The notes: generated by a model from the sequence alone, not told the origin. DNA of 64,000 bases from CAVSQX01 sp963730225 (GCA_963730225.1 CAVSQX010000001.1:310001-374000); one strand, 5' to 3'. Shown: positions 34,167 through 41,043, counted from the stretch's first letter. Numbers and translations: made by a program.

Positions 34167-34227
34167 TGCCGCACGTTAGCAGAATCCGTCCGTGCTGTCA
34201 AAGACTCCCGACCCCTTTGAATTTCCC

Positions 34228-34504
34228 CCAAATAAGAATCTCGAACCGATCCAAGCTTTGTGTTGCCGTTACACAAATTGTTGTCGCCATCGAGCACGTC
34301 CACGTCATATCCCGGAAACGCAGGGAAAAATCGCTGTTCCTTCCAAGCTGCGACAGTCATATCATTCTTTGCCATGCGCTCGTAGGCCGTATACTGGGGC
34401 ATACCAGTAAAGTCAGAACGAACATCGCGGCCGTTGTATTTGATGATAACGTCGAACCCTTCGATATCCCAAATTCGCTTCTCGACGCTTTTGACCTTAG
34501 GCAC
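34228..34504 (-). pseudogene. Cassette gene truncated by the RAYT element
   Basis: GTG at 34504 with GGGAAAGGGG upstream, 16 bases after the preceding ORF's stop. About 92 codons remain (VPKVKSVEKRIWDIEGFDV, GRDVRSDFTGMPQYTAYERM, YDVDVLDGDNNLCNGNTKLG). The frame then runs into the RAYT terminal repeat and would stop at 34115. Not recognised as a known family. Its position with the 34521 ORF behind an attC site makes it part of the fourth cassette, one of the uncommon two-gene cassettes. The original 3' end is lost. Confidence 0.6.
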
Positions 34505-34520
34505 GTGTTTCCCCTTTCCC

Positions 34521-34718
34521 TTAATGGCTGGATTTCGAGTAATCGACACCTTCACGGTCCAGAATGTCGACGACTTTCTTTTCGTCATAGCCGCCCTCAA
34601 CGGTGATGACGTCTCCTGATATTGACGCTTTCGAGCCGAGTTCGCGGTTGATCTTCTGGACCGCGCTAGACTTCTTGTAGGACATAGCGCTCCGATCTAT
34701 CGTGAGTTTCACTTTCAT
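34521..34718 (-). CDS. Small integron-cassette protein of unknown function
   Basis: 65 residues from ATG 34718 (GGGAG upstream; another ATG lies four codons earlier). The sequence MKVKLTIDRSAMSYKKSSAVQ ends VDILDREGVDYSKSSH. It looks like a small alpha/beta domain of about 60 residues (KVKLTID; SISGDVITVEGG; DEKKVVDILDREGVDY). It lies 71 bases after the attC core at 34790 and is followed at once by a second ORF. Not recognised as a known family. Confidence 0.6.
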   Translation of the reverse strand: MKVKLTIDRSAMSYKKSSAVQKINRELGSKASISGDVITVEGGYDEKKVVDILDREGVDYSKSSH

Positions 34719-34789
34719 GCAGGCTCCCATTGCGACCGCGTGCGACGATGATCTCGTCGAACGCAGAAGTGTACCGAGTTGCCGCCGCC

Positions 34790-34891
34790 GAAGAACGGAC
34801 CAACGTTCAATGGCCGGCCCCGCGCCGACCGACCCTCACTTTTACCAGAACGCTCCACGCGGGGCCGGTCCATTGCAGCGTTTGGTTATCC
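34790..34891 (-). other. attC: attC recombination site (third from the platform)
   Basis: 102 bases. The arms pair as CAATGG-CCGGCCCCGCG with CGCT/CGTT next to unpaired spacers CAAA versus GGACCAA. The 5' arm has an extra G and an extra A at the same two places as the other sites. The outer box is GGATAAC, but the core side reads GTTCTTC, so the core has drifted from GTTATCC. Confidence 0.75.
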
Positions 34892-34896
34892 CGCCT

Positions 34897-35215
34897 TCAG
34901 CCGGCCGCGAAAATGTGCAGACCACGCGCTGCGCACATTTTCAGAAGGTCGTCGATCGACTCCTGCGGGACCGACCAACCTGAACTCAAGATCAGCCAGT
35001 TTGCTCGCTGACCAGTGAAGTCGCGAACGTCGATGCTGAACGGCGACTTCGTCTCCGTCACCGAAACGATGTCGAATCTCATCGGCGAACCCCTTGGCGT
35101 CGAACCGCGACAACGCAAGCGGCGCTCGGTCTTGTCCGAGACTGTCCATCACGCGAGCGTCCGACCGAAACGGCCAGACGGTACGCCACTTCCAGATTGC
35201 GAGTGTCTGTCCCAT
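34897..35215 (-). CDS. Integron cassette gene, probable frameshift
   Basis: ATG at 35215, eight bases after an attC core. The first half reads MGQTLAIWKWRTVWPFRSD, ALSRFDAKGFADEIRHRFGDGDE. The second half is sensible only in another frame: SPFSIDVRDFTGQRANWLILS, GWSVPQESIDDLLKMCAARG, ending HIFAAG at 34897. A one-base shift near 35045-35060 would join them into a protein of about 105 residues. If read without a shift, the first frame continues as Arg-rich sequence and stops at the TAA inside the next attC (34886). The joined protein resembles small immunity-like proteins, but I cannot name the family. Confidence 0.55.
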
Positions 35216-35219
35216 GGCG

Positions 35220-35329
35220 GGATAACGGATGACAATCTGTGGCGGCCAACGCGACGCGCCAAGGGACACTATACCAAGGACAAACTTTCGACGCGACGCG
35301 GGGCCGTCCACAGCATTGGCTGGTTATGC
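35220..35329 (-). other. attC: attC recombination site (second from the platform)
   Basis: 110 bases, running in cassette sense from GCATAAC to GTTATCC, almost identical to the site at 30285-30394. The same spacers CAGC/GGATGA, paired CAAT-CTGTGG-CGGCC blocks, and extra G and A in the 5' arm. The TAA of GCATAAC is the stop codon of the preceding cassette gene. Confidence 0.87.
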
Positions 35330-35539
35330 AACACGGCCGGACCGCCGGGCCTTTCGCCAACCACGAAGGACGATAAACCAGCATATGCAAAACGGAAGTA
35401 GCAGGATTAGCTTGGTTGGGATGTCCGTTTCGGTGGAGGAGAAAAATGCCACATACACTGCCATGGCGGATACGGCCAATAGTCCCAGCAGCACGGCTCG
35501 CAAGCTCTCGCGTGACAGTGGTTGCGTCGAGTGTTGCAT
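35324..35539 (-). CDS. Integron cassette gene: small two-helix membrane protein
   Basis: 71 residues. The ATG is part of the attC core GTTATGC and the TAA is part of the next site's GCATAAC, so the ORF fills the cassette exactly. Two hydrophobic helices are predicted (LRAVLLGLLAVSAMAVYVAFF and TKLILLLPFCICWFIVL), followed by a basic tail RGWRKARRSGR. The upstream open frame belongs to the attC stem. No family is recognised; small membrane proteins are common cassette cargo and could act as toxins or transport accessories, which is speculation. Confidence 0.75.
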   Translation of the reverse strand: MQHSTQPLSRESLRAVLLGLLAVSAMAVYVAFFSSTETDIPTKLILLLPFCICWFIVLRGWRKARRSGRVA

Positions 35540-35629
35540 AACGGATGACGTTCTGTGGCCGGGCTGGAACAGAACCGAAAAATTTACAAGCTGCGTGGAA
35601 GCCCGGTCCACAGCAACGGCTGGTTATCG
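35536..35629 (-). other. attC: attC recombination site (first after the platform)
   Basis: 94 bases, running in cassette sense from CGATAAC to GTTATGC. The arms are ATAAC, spacers CAGC versus GGATGA, CGTT-CTGTGG-CCGGGCT, with an extra G and an extra A in the 5' arm. The stem continues to a loop around AATTTTTCGG. Confidence 0.87.
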
Positions 35630-35994
35630 AGCATGCCGATGAGCGGTTGGATGTCCCATTCCAGAATTCCCGGATACATCTCGTGAACCTGCCACTCACC
35701 ACGACCTGTCCAAGCGACCTGCAAAAACGAAATCGGCATCAATCCCTTTTCCTGAAAAGTGGTCATCACATCCGCCGGGCTCGGCCAAGATCGGACATCA
35801 CTGACGAAAAGATATCGCTTCTCCGCCAATGATCGGCAGCATGATTGGAGCTCGGCGTCTGTCGTGCAGGTAGTTATCTCCGGCGTCAGGGAATGCGCAT
35901 CCGTCGCTTCGACGGTTCCGCCGGGCGGCCGCCACTTTATTTGAACGACTGTTGGCGGAGTCGTCCCTGAACCTCTAGCACACGATGGCTTCAT
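35584..35994 (-). CDS. First integron cassette gene, unknown function
   Basis: 136 codons from ATG 35994, three bases after the GTTATCG platform core, and read first from the predicted Pc promoter. The sequence includes TTDAELQSCCRSLAEKRYLF, VSDVRSWPSPADVMTTFQEK and MPISFLQVAWTGRGEWQVHE. The last 16 codons run into the attC1 stem (PLIGMLDNQPLLWTG). It looks like a small soluble alpha/beta protein. Not recognised as a known family; no signal peptide or membrane segment is seen. Confidence 0.65.
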   Translation of the reverse strand: MKPSCARGSGTTPPTVVQIKWRPPGGTVEATDAHSLTPEITTCTTDAELQSCCRSLAEKRYLFVSDVRSWPSPADVMTTFQEKGLMPISFLQVAWTGRGEWQVHEMYPGILEWDIQPLIGMLDNQPLLWTGLPRSL

Positions 35995-35997
35995 GCT

Positions 35998-36004
35998 CGA
36001 TAAC
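35998..36004 (-). other. attI: attI-like platform core site
   Basis: In cassette sense GTTATCG, followed by AGC and the first cassette's ATG. Upstream there is no inverted arm of attC type, as expected for attI. It lies 63 bases downstream of the Pc -10 box and 151 bases from the integrase start. Confidence 0.55.
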
Positions 36005-36066
36005 TACTATTCTCAAGCGCCTTGGTCGGACGGACGGTCCACCCGATCGATCGCGCTTTTGCTCGC

Positions 36067-36094
36067 ATTATCTCGCGGCACAATCCCTTGTCAA
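36067..36094 (-). promoter_or_regulatory. Pc cassette promoter
   Basis: Minus-strand -35 TTGACA (36089-36094, six of six) and -10 GATAAT (36067-36072, five of six), with a 16-base spacer. It points into the cassette array and matches the position of integron Pc promoters. Confidence 0.7.
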
Positions 36095-36110
36095 CAAAAA
36101 CAGAATAATA

Positions 36111-36138
36111 TTGACAGGACAAATTCTCGCGCTATGTT
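36111..36138 (+). promoter_or_regulatory. Integrase promoter Pint
   Basis: -35 TTGACA (36111-36116) and -10 TATGTT (36133-36138), with a 16-base spacer. It reads into the integrase remnant starting at 36155 (or 36146). The divergent -35 boxes of Pint and Pc are 16 bases apart. Confidence 0.6.
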
Positions 36139-36154
36139 AGGTGAAATGAAGGTG

Positions 36155-36889
36155 ATGGACCGTATCCTCGATGTCGGCAAACGCAGGCATCTGGCCGATG
36201 CGACCATCGAATGCTATCAGCGCTGGGTGCGGGAATTCATTCTCTTCAATCGCCAGGGGGTTGTTGAGTCGGTGCTCGGGCATCGGGATTCGGCATTCGG
36301 ACTAATTTGTTTTTGATAGACTTTGAATTAACCTCGTCAACATTTGTGCGACTCGCTGTGAATGGATCCAGGAATTCTTAGCAATTTCCCGCGAGATGAA
36401 GCCGAGTCGAACGCTTAACTCGATTTGAGTTTCCAATTCCGCTAATGAGCCTGCGGCTATGTTGAGGTGCCGGGGATAATCCTTCGTCGACCTTTTCGCA
36501 TGGCCTTCGGCTATGTTGGAAGGAACAGAGATTGCTGCTCGTTGCATTTGTGCAGCTAGGGCGTAGCGCTGGTGATCTGGAAATAGGTAGGTCAGCTCGA
36601 AGACCAGTTCGACCATTTGCATAGATACGCCACACTTCAAGATCTCGATACCAGCAGGCGTTTGTTCATAAGAAAGATTATAAGGGCCATGGCGAACCCG
36701 AAAACCGAACGCGACTATCCAGCACGCCACAGCTTCGCCACCCATCTGCTCGAAGCCGGCTACGACATCCGCCAGGTGCAAACGCTCCTCGGCCACGCCA
36801 ACCTGAAAACGACGATGATTTACACGCACGTGATGAACAAACCCGCCATCGCCGTCACCAGCCCGCTGGATCGCCTTTGTTGTCGATGA
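36155..36889 (+). pseudogene. intI: Integron integrase, middle deleted and replaced
   Basis: The 5' remnant (36155 to about 36265) encodes MDRILDVGKRRHLADATIEC, YQRWVREFILFN, the N-terminal SAM-like start of integron integrases. The 3' remnant (about 36690-36889) encodes RHSFATHLLEAGYDIRQVQT, LLGHANLKTTMIYTHVMNKP and VTSPLDRL. It includes the box II Arg, the LLGH His and the nucleophile Tyr; the SPLDRL ending is characteristic of IntI. About 230 codons in between, with the first catalytic Arg and the IntI-specific patch, are gone. In their place is a four-helix-bundle gene on the other strand. The integrase cannot be functional. Confidence 0.85.
36302..36622 (-). CDS. Four-helix-bundle (S23-type) protein inserted in intI
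   Basis: 106 residues from ATG 36622; the family alignment suggests about 12 more N-terminal residues (GIEILKCGVS), so a TTG at 36640 is possible. Family marks are AAQMQRAAISVPSNIAEGHA, SLAELETQIELSVRLGFIS and a helical end. These proteins (TIGR02436/S23) are often found in intervening sequences of 23S rRNA genes and in other mobile contexts; their biochemical role is unknown. Here it lies antisense within the gap of the integrase gene, which suggests insertion with loss of the integrase middle. Confidence 0.8.
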   Translation of the reverse strand: MQMVELVFELTYLFPDHQRYALAAQMQRAAISVPSNIAEGHAKRSTKDYPRHLNIAAGSLAELETQIELSVRLGFISREIAKNSWIHSQRVAQMLTRLIQSLSKTN

Positions 36890-37069
36890 CCCATCCCCGT
36901 TTAGCGCCGTTTCGCGCCGGGCCGCCGGGCCCGGCGGGCTGGCTCCCCGGCCATTCACCACGCCAAAACCATCGCAGGTAACACTTCCCCAAAAGCGCAT
37001 ACCCCTTTCAAAAATCCTAAACACTGAAATACCAATCAATTACAACCGAAATGGCCAAATCTGCACAAT

Positions 37070-39583
37070 TTAGAGGCGCATACTTCTGCTCGCACTCGAA
37101 CCAGCGCAGAAATTTTTGCGGCGATTGCGCCGCGCCGAAAAACCCATCGCGGCAAAAACAATTCCGCCAAAACCAATCGGCTCCGGCACCGTCGTCGAAT
37201 TCAGTTGCGCGGTTTCCTCGGCGTCCATTAGCCCCCCGCTCCGCGGGGGTATCGCCGCGGCCAGCGATGCTCCCTGCGTGTTGAAGGCGTTGTCGATGAG
37301 CGTGTAATCGTCGCCGTTGACGACGCCGTCGTAGTTGAAGTCGCCGTTGTGCCAGCCGGTGAGGCTGTTGTTAAAGCCGTTATCGATGAGCGTGTAGTCC
37401 GAGCCGTTGACGACGCCGTCGAGATTGGCGTCGCCGAAGTAGGTGTATTTGATAAGGACATCGGTGCTGGTTACTGGCTGGCCGTCAAACGTGCTGAGCA
37501 GGGCGCTGCTGCCGGTGCTGTTCAATTCGATCGCCAGCGCCGCGTTGGTCGTGGCCGCGGCGGCGGAACTGGTAATTCCGCCCGCGCCACCCCAGGCGCC
37601 CTGGTTGAAGCCGACATCCAGATAATTCGTCAGCGCGGCCAGGTCGCCGTTGTGGATGATCAGATCGTTGTTAGTCAGATCGAGAAGATTGCTTGCCGAC
37701 AAGTACAGGCCGCTGATGCTGCTCACGCCGGCGCCGGGAGCCAATTTCAATGCGACCATGCTGTACAAAGTAAGGTTTCCGACTTCGGTGAGGCGGTTGG
37801 AGGAGATAGCGCCAGAACCGTATACGGTCAGAGTTCCCGCGGGAGCAGAGTTGACCGTCAGCAGGCCATTTGTGTAACTCAGGTACGCCGCTCCCCCGAC
37901 GCCGTTAGCCAGGGCGGGAACGTCCTGCTCGACATAGGTATTGTTCTCAAGCGATATGGTGGCGGTCGCGGAGCCGCCCGTGGCGCTGGATCCGTCACCA
38001 TTGAGTCCCCCATTCCCGGCAGTTGCGCTGGCGAGAACGGGGATCTGGCCGGAGCTTTGGCTTTCATAGGCCGTGGCGCTGGCGTTGCCTCCGATTCCAC
38101 CGGTGGTGCCGGAAGCACCCGCTCCTCCGGTGGCAATCGCGGCGACTGAAGATATGCCGATTACATTGCCCGCCGCGGCGGAGGCGGTTGCCGCCGCGGA
38201 ACCTCCCGCGCCGCCCGCGTAGCCCGATCCATTTGCGGCGCCGCCGGCTCCGCCGACGGCGCTGGCGATGGTATTGGTGGCGGTCGAGGCGTCATCGCTG
38301 GCGGTGGCGCTGGCGGTTCCACCACTGCCGCCGCCTCCGACCGCTGCGCTAAAAACATATCCGCCCGCTCCGCCGTGGGCCTCGGCGTCGGCAGAGCCGG
38401 CGCCGGTGCCGGCGGCGTTTGCATTGGCGGACCCATTTCCGCCTGCGCCGGCGGTTCCGACGCCGGTGACGAGATCTCCTCCTTGGGCGGTTGGACCCGA
38501 ATAGTTCGCGTAAGGAACGTTGGCCTGCGCGAAGACCTGGGCAGTCGTTTGGACGTACAGGGCCATGTTGGCGGTCGTGGTGCCGCCGTTGCCCGCGTTG
38601 CCGTTTTGCGCATTGCCGCCGGCTCCCCCGAAGGCGAAGTCGCTTGTGCTGGCGCTGGAACCGCCCTGAGCAAAATTGATTTCGCAATCCGCAGGCCCGC
38701 CGTTGCCACCGTTCCCGCTGACGCCGTTGCCGCCGATGCCGCCGATGAGTGTTCCGGACAGTTGCATTGTCCCGTTGGGCCCATTGTTGTAGGCGACAAT
38801 TCGCTGACTTCCCGTGGCGGTTTGAATAAACGATTCGCTGCCGCCTGCGCCGCCGTTGCCGCCGACACCGCCCGCGCCGCCGGTGAGAGTGAATTCAAGT
38901 GACACCGCGGTCGAGGAATTACCGGCCAGGGAATCGAGTATGGCGGAACCGCCCACCCCGCCGTTGCCCATCTCTCCAGGACCGGACCCAATTTTTCCTG
39001 TGCCCTTTGCGCCGCCCTGGCCACCGGTGCCGCCGATTCCGCCGGTGCCGGTGGCGGTTGCGGCGATCGTGGCGGTTTTCGCCATCGGATACTCGCAGAG
39101 GGAGTAAAGATCGGCATCTCCACCCGCTCCCCCGATTCCACCCGGCGAGCCGGGTTCATTGTCGCCGCTGCCTCCGGCGGCTCCCAAACCACCAAATCCT
39201 CCGTTGCCACCAGTGGAGGTTGCATCACTGCTGATGAGAATTTCAGAGTTATCCGAATTGTTTTCGGTGACGGCGGTGGCGACGGCATCACTGCCCGCTC
39301 CACCGGTTCCACCGTGGTAGGGAGATATAAAACTGGCCCCACCGACGCCGCCATTACCGCCGTAATCAATGGCGGTGTTGTTCAGATCGGTACTCGTTGC
39401 GTTGGCGTCGTTCTCGATGCCGGGGTTACCAATGCCGCCGGTGGGCGACGAGATGTTGCCGTTGCTGCCCGGACCGCCGGTTGAGCCGGTTTCCTGGTTC
39501 TGTAGGGCAATGGCGGGCGCCGCAAAAAAGGCTATTGATACCGCGGAAATCGCGCTCCACAAAGCCTTGCTTTTGCGGTACAT
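37070..39583 (-). CDS. Second Gly-rich PGRS-like surface protein, dockerin and PEP-CTERM
   Basis: 837 residues from ATG 39583 (GGGAGA eight bases upstream; another ATG two codons earlier). Signal peptide to about residue 27 (SAISAVSIAFFAAPAIALQ). Gly-rich repeats cover about 30-570 (GGTGGPGSNGN, GGVGGASFIS, GGNGGFGGLGAAGGSG, GGAGGVGGNGGAGG). A short beta region, the dockerin-like pair, and VPEPIGFGGIVFAAMGFSARRNRRK follow. It is half the size of the 16002-20973 protein with the same architecture, including an almost identical end. It should be an exosortase substrate. It stands next to the integron and divergent from rpsL. Confidence 0.9.
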   Translation of the reverse strand: MYRKSKALWSAISAVSIAFFAAPAIALQNQETGSTGGPGSNGNISSPTGGIGNPGIENDANATSTDLNNTAIDYGGNGGVGGASFISPYHGGTGGAGSDAVATAVTENNSDNSEILISSDATSTGGNGGFGGLGAAGGSGDNEPGSPGGIGGAGGDADLYSLCEYPMAKTATIAATATGTGGIGGTGGQGGAKGTGKIGSGPGEMGNGGVGGSAILDSLAGNSSTAVSLEFTLTGGAGGVGGNGGAGGSESFIQTATGSQRIVAYNNGPNGTMQLSGTLIGGIGGNGVSGNGGNGGPADCEINFAQGGSSASTSDFAFGGAGGNAQNGNAGNGGTTTANMALYVQTTAQVFAQANVPYANYSGPTAQGGDLVTGVGTAGAGGNGSANANAAGTGAGSADAEAHGGAGGYVFSAAVGGGGSGGTASATASDDASTATNTIASAVGGAGGAANGSGYAGGAGGSAAATASAAAGNVIGISSVAAIATGGAGASGTTGGIGGNASATAYESQSSGQIPVLASATAGNGGLNGDGSSATGGSATATISLENNTYVEQDVPALANGVGGAAYLSYTNGLLTVNSAPAGTLTVYGSGAISSNRLTEVGNLTLYSMVALKLAPGAGVSSISGLYLSASNLLDLTNNDLIIHNGDLAALTNYLDVGFNQGAWGGAGGITSSAAAATTNAALAIELNSTGSSALLSTFDGQPVTSTDVLIKYTYFGDANLDGVVNGSDYTLIDNGFNNSLTGWHNGDFNYDGVVNGDDYTLIDNAFNTQGASLAAAIPPRSGGLMDAEETAQLNSTTVPEPIGFGGIVFAAMGFSARRNRRKNFCAGSSASRSMRL
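37276..37448 (-). repeat. Dockerin-like Ca-loop cassette, copy 4
   Basis: Near-identical to the cassettes at 16190, 21238 and 24155, 13-21 kb away. Confidence 0.85.
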
Positions 39584-39959
39584 CTGCATTCTCCCACTAC
39601 GTGCACAGTCGAATGTTTTTTTCCTTGAACGCGACTAAGATACATCGCAAAATTGGCTGGTCAACGGACATTTTCAGCTCAATTCTCAACGCGGCCGCCT
39701 TGGCCGGGAAATCGAATTCGATCGGGCAACGGCCGGCGCCGCGGCTTTTAGGGCCTCTGCGCGGCCCCGCAACCGAAAAAAATGGGAATTGCGCAGAGAT
39801 GCAGCTCAGCCCGCACACCACTTATCACGACATCCGGCCAAATCTGACCACTCTTGCCACGCGCCCATCCTGCCGGGTATGATGTTTGCCCTTGTCCTGC
39901 GGCAGTACGCACGTCGTGTGTTGCGAGCCCAAAGGTAAAAAGAACGGTTAGGATTCTGA
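39584..39959. other. Divergent intergenic region between the PGRS-like gene and rpsL
   Basis: No gene is seen. It must carry the promoters of both neighbours. A possible rpsL promoter is at 39854-39883. A short GC-rich palindrome (GGCCGCCTTGGCC region, about 39697-39715) is the only other structure noticed. Confidence 0.6.
39854..39883 (+). promoter_or_regulatory. Possible rpsL promoter
   Basis: TTGCCA (39854-39859), an 18-base spacer and TATGAT (39878-39883), 76 bases before the rpsL start. Confidence 0.4.
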
Positions 39960-40373
39960 ATGCCAACGATCAACCAGCTCATCAAGAAACCGCGGAGGAG
40001 TCTGCCGCGAATCAATAAAGTCAAAGACCTCGAAGCCTCGCCGCAGAAGCGGGGCGTTTGTTTGCAGGTCAAGACCATGACCCCCAAGAAGCCGAATTCC
40101 GCGCTGCGGAAGATCGCCCGGGTTCGGCTGAGCAACGGGAAGGAAGTCACCGCATACATTCCCGGTGAAGAGCACAACCTCCAGGAACACAGCATCGTGC
40201 TGGTTCGCGGGGGTCGGGTGCGCGATTTGCCGGGCGTTCGATACCACATCATTCGCGGCACCCTCGACGCATTGGGCGTCGATGGCCGCAAACGCAGTCG
40301 CAGCAAGTACGGCGCTGAAGAAAGGCAAGTGAGTCGGTGCGATCGCTTCCCTTCACATCTTCGCCGAGCTTGA
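39960..40373 (+). CDS. rpsL: 30S ribosomal protein S12, aberrant C-terminus
   Basis: 137 codons. The body is normal uS12: MPTINQLIKKPRRS, the decoding loop TPKKPNSALRKIARVRLSNG with the wild-type Lys at the streptomycin site, HNLQEHSIVLVRGGRVRDLPG and RSRSKYGA. The usual end is KYGA(K/R)-rich at about 124 residues. Here KYGA is followed by EERQVSRCDRFPSHLRRA. Removing one T at about 40314 would give KYGAKKGK and a stop, the expected ending. So a one-base insertion at the very end, real or an error, is likely. rpsG follows, as in the str operon. Confidence 0.93.
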   Translation: MPTINQLIKKPRRSLPRINKVKDLEASPQKRGVCLQVKTMTPKKPNSALRKIARVRLSNGKEVTAYIPGEEHNLQEHSIVLVRGGRVRDLPGVRYHIIRGTLDALGVDGRKRSRSKYGAEERQVSRCDRFPSHLRRA

Positions 40374-40388
40374 GAATGGGAGGCTATC

Positions 40389-40529
40389 GTGGGTACGCTC
40401 TGGAGGTTCGTCGCTGAGGAAGTGACAGCCAAAGAGATTCATTCTTGGTACGGTGATCTGGTATTCATCGGCGTTTTCTGCATCGTCATCATCATCGCCG
40501 GGATCTGGTGGATCAAACGATCGATTTAG
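40389..40529 (+). CDS. 46-residue single-pass membrane protein between rpsL and rpsG
   Basis: GTG start at 40389 with GGGAGG six bases upstream; TAG at 40527. It reads VGTLWRFVAEEVTAKEIHSW, then a strongly hydrophobic helix DLVFIGVFCIVIIIAGIWWI and KRSI. The ORF has a good ribosome-binding site and ends 13 bases before rpsG, so it would be co-translated with the ribosomal proteins. It is not a usual member of the str operon. Family unknown. The clean Shine-Dalgarno and helix make chance unlikely, but no homology is available to me. Confidence 0.6.
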   Translation: MGTLWRFVAEEVTAKEIHSWYGDLVFIGVFCIVIIIAGIWWIKRSI

Positions 40530-40542
40530 AGGCAAAGGAACA

Positions 40543-41019
40543 ATGGCATACAAAAGTTTTACGGCCAGCGAAGACATGCTCAAGCCCGATGCGCGCTACA
40601 ACAGCAAGCTGGTGAGCAAATTCATCAACTCGCTCATGTGGGACGGCAAGAAAACCGTCGCGCAGAAGGTGTTTTACACCGCGATGGATCAGGTTGTGTC
40701 GAAGGTCAAGGATGTTCCACCGCTGGAGCTGTTCGAGACGGCGATCAACAACGTCAAGCCGTACGTCGAAGTTCGCAGCAAGCGCGTGGGCGGAGCGAAC
40801 TATCAGGTTCCGATGCAGGTGAACAAGCGTCGGCAGCAATCGTTGGCATTTCGCTGGATCATCGGCGCCTGCCGCGAAGCCGGCGGCCGCCCCATGTCCG
40901 ATCGCCTTGCCGACGAGCTGATGGCCGCGTTCCGCAAGGAAGGCAAAGCGATGCAGACTCGCGAAAACACTCATCGCATGGCCGACGCCAACAAGGCCTT
41001 CGCCCACTTCGCCTGGTAG
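40543..41019 (+). CDS. rpsG: 30S ribosomal protein S7
   Basis: 158 residues from ATG 40543 with AAAGGAA upstream; the open frame 30 codons earlier is shadow. uS7 landmarks: KLVSKFINSLMWDGKKTVAQ, VKPYVEVRSKRVGGANYQVP, RRQQSLAFRWIIGACREAGG and the C-terminal HRMADANKAFAHFAW. Length is normal. S7 nucleates the 30S head. fusA, which often follows, is not present here; a short basic ORF and an intergenic repeat follow instead. Confidence 0.96.
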   Translation: MAYKSFTASEDMLKPDARYNSKLVSKFINSLMWDGKKTVAQKVFYTAMDQVVSKVKDVPPLELFETAINNVKPYVEVRSKRVGGANYQVPMQVNKRRQQSLAFRWIIGACREAGGRPMSDRLADELMAAFRKEGKAMQTRENTHRMADANKAFAHFAW

Positions 41020-41043
41020 GGCTTGGTCGCAATAAAGCAACGG

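Larger units (their letters stand above)
32448..34227 (-). mobile_element. RAYT (Y1 transposase) element with 30-bp terminal inverted repeats, interrupted by an IS
   Basis: The right end (34198-34227) and the left end (32448-32470 joined to 33484-33490 once the IS and its target duplication are removed) are perfect 30-bp inverted repeats containing CAAAGGGGTCGGGAGTCTTT. Inside lies a REP-associated tyrosine transposase. IS copy B sits inside the left repeat. The element inserted at the junction of a cassette gene and the DegT fragment. Confidence 0.85.

Noticed and set aside
29855..36000. CRISPR array
   Set aside because: The repeated palindromes are long, unevenly spaced by whole genes and have attC architecture; there are no short uniform spacers and no cas genes.
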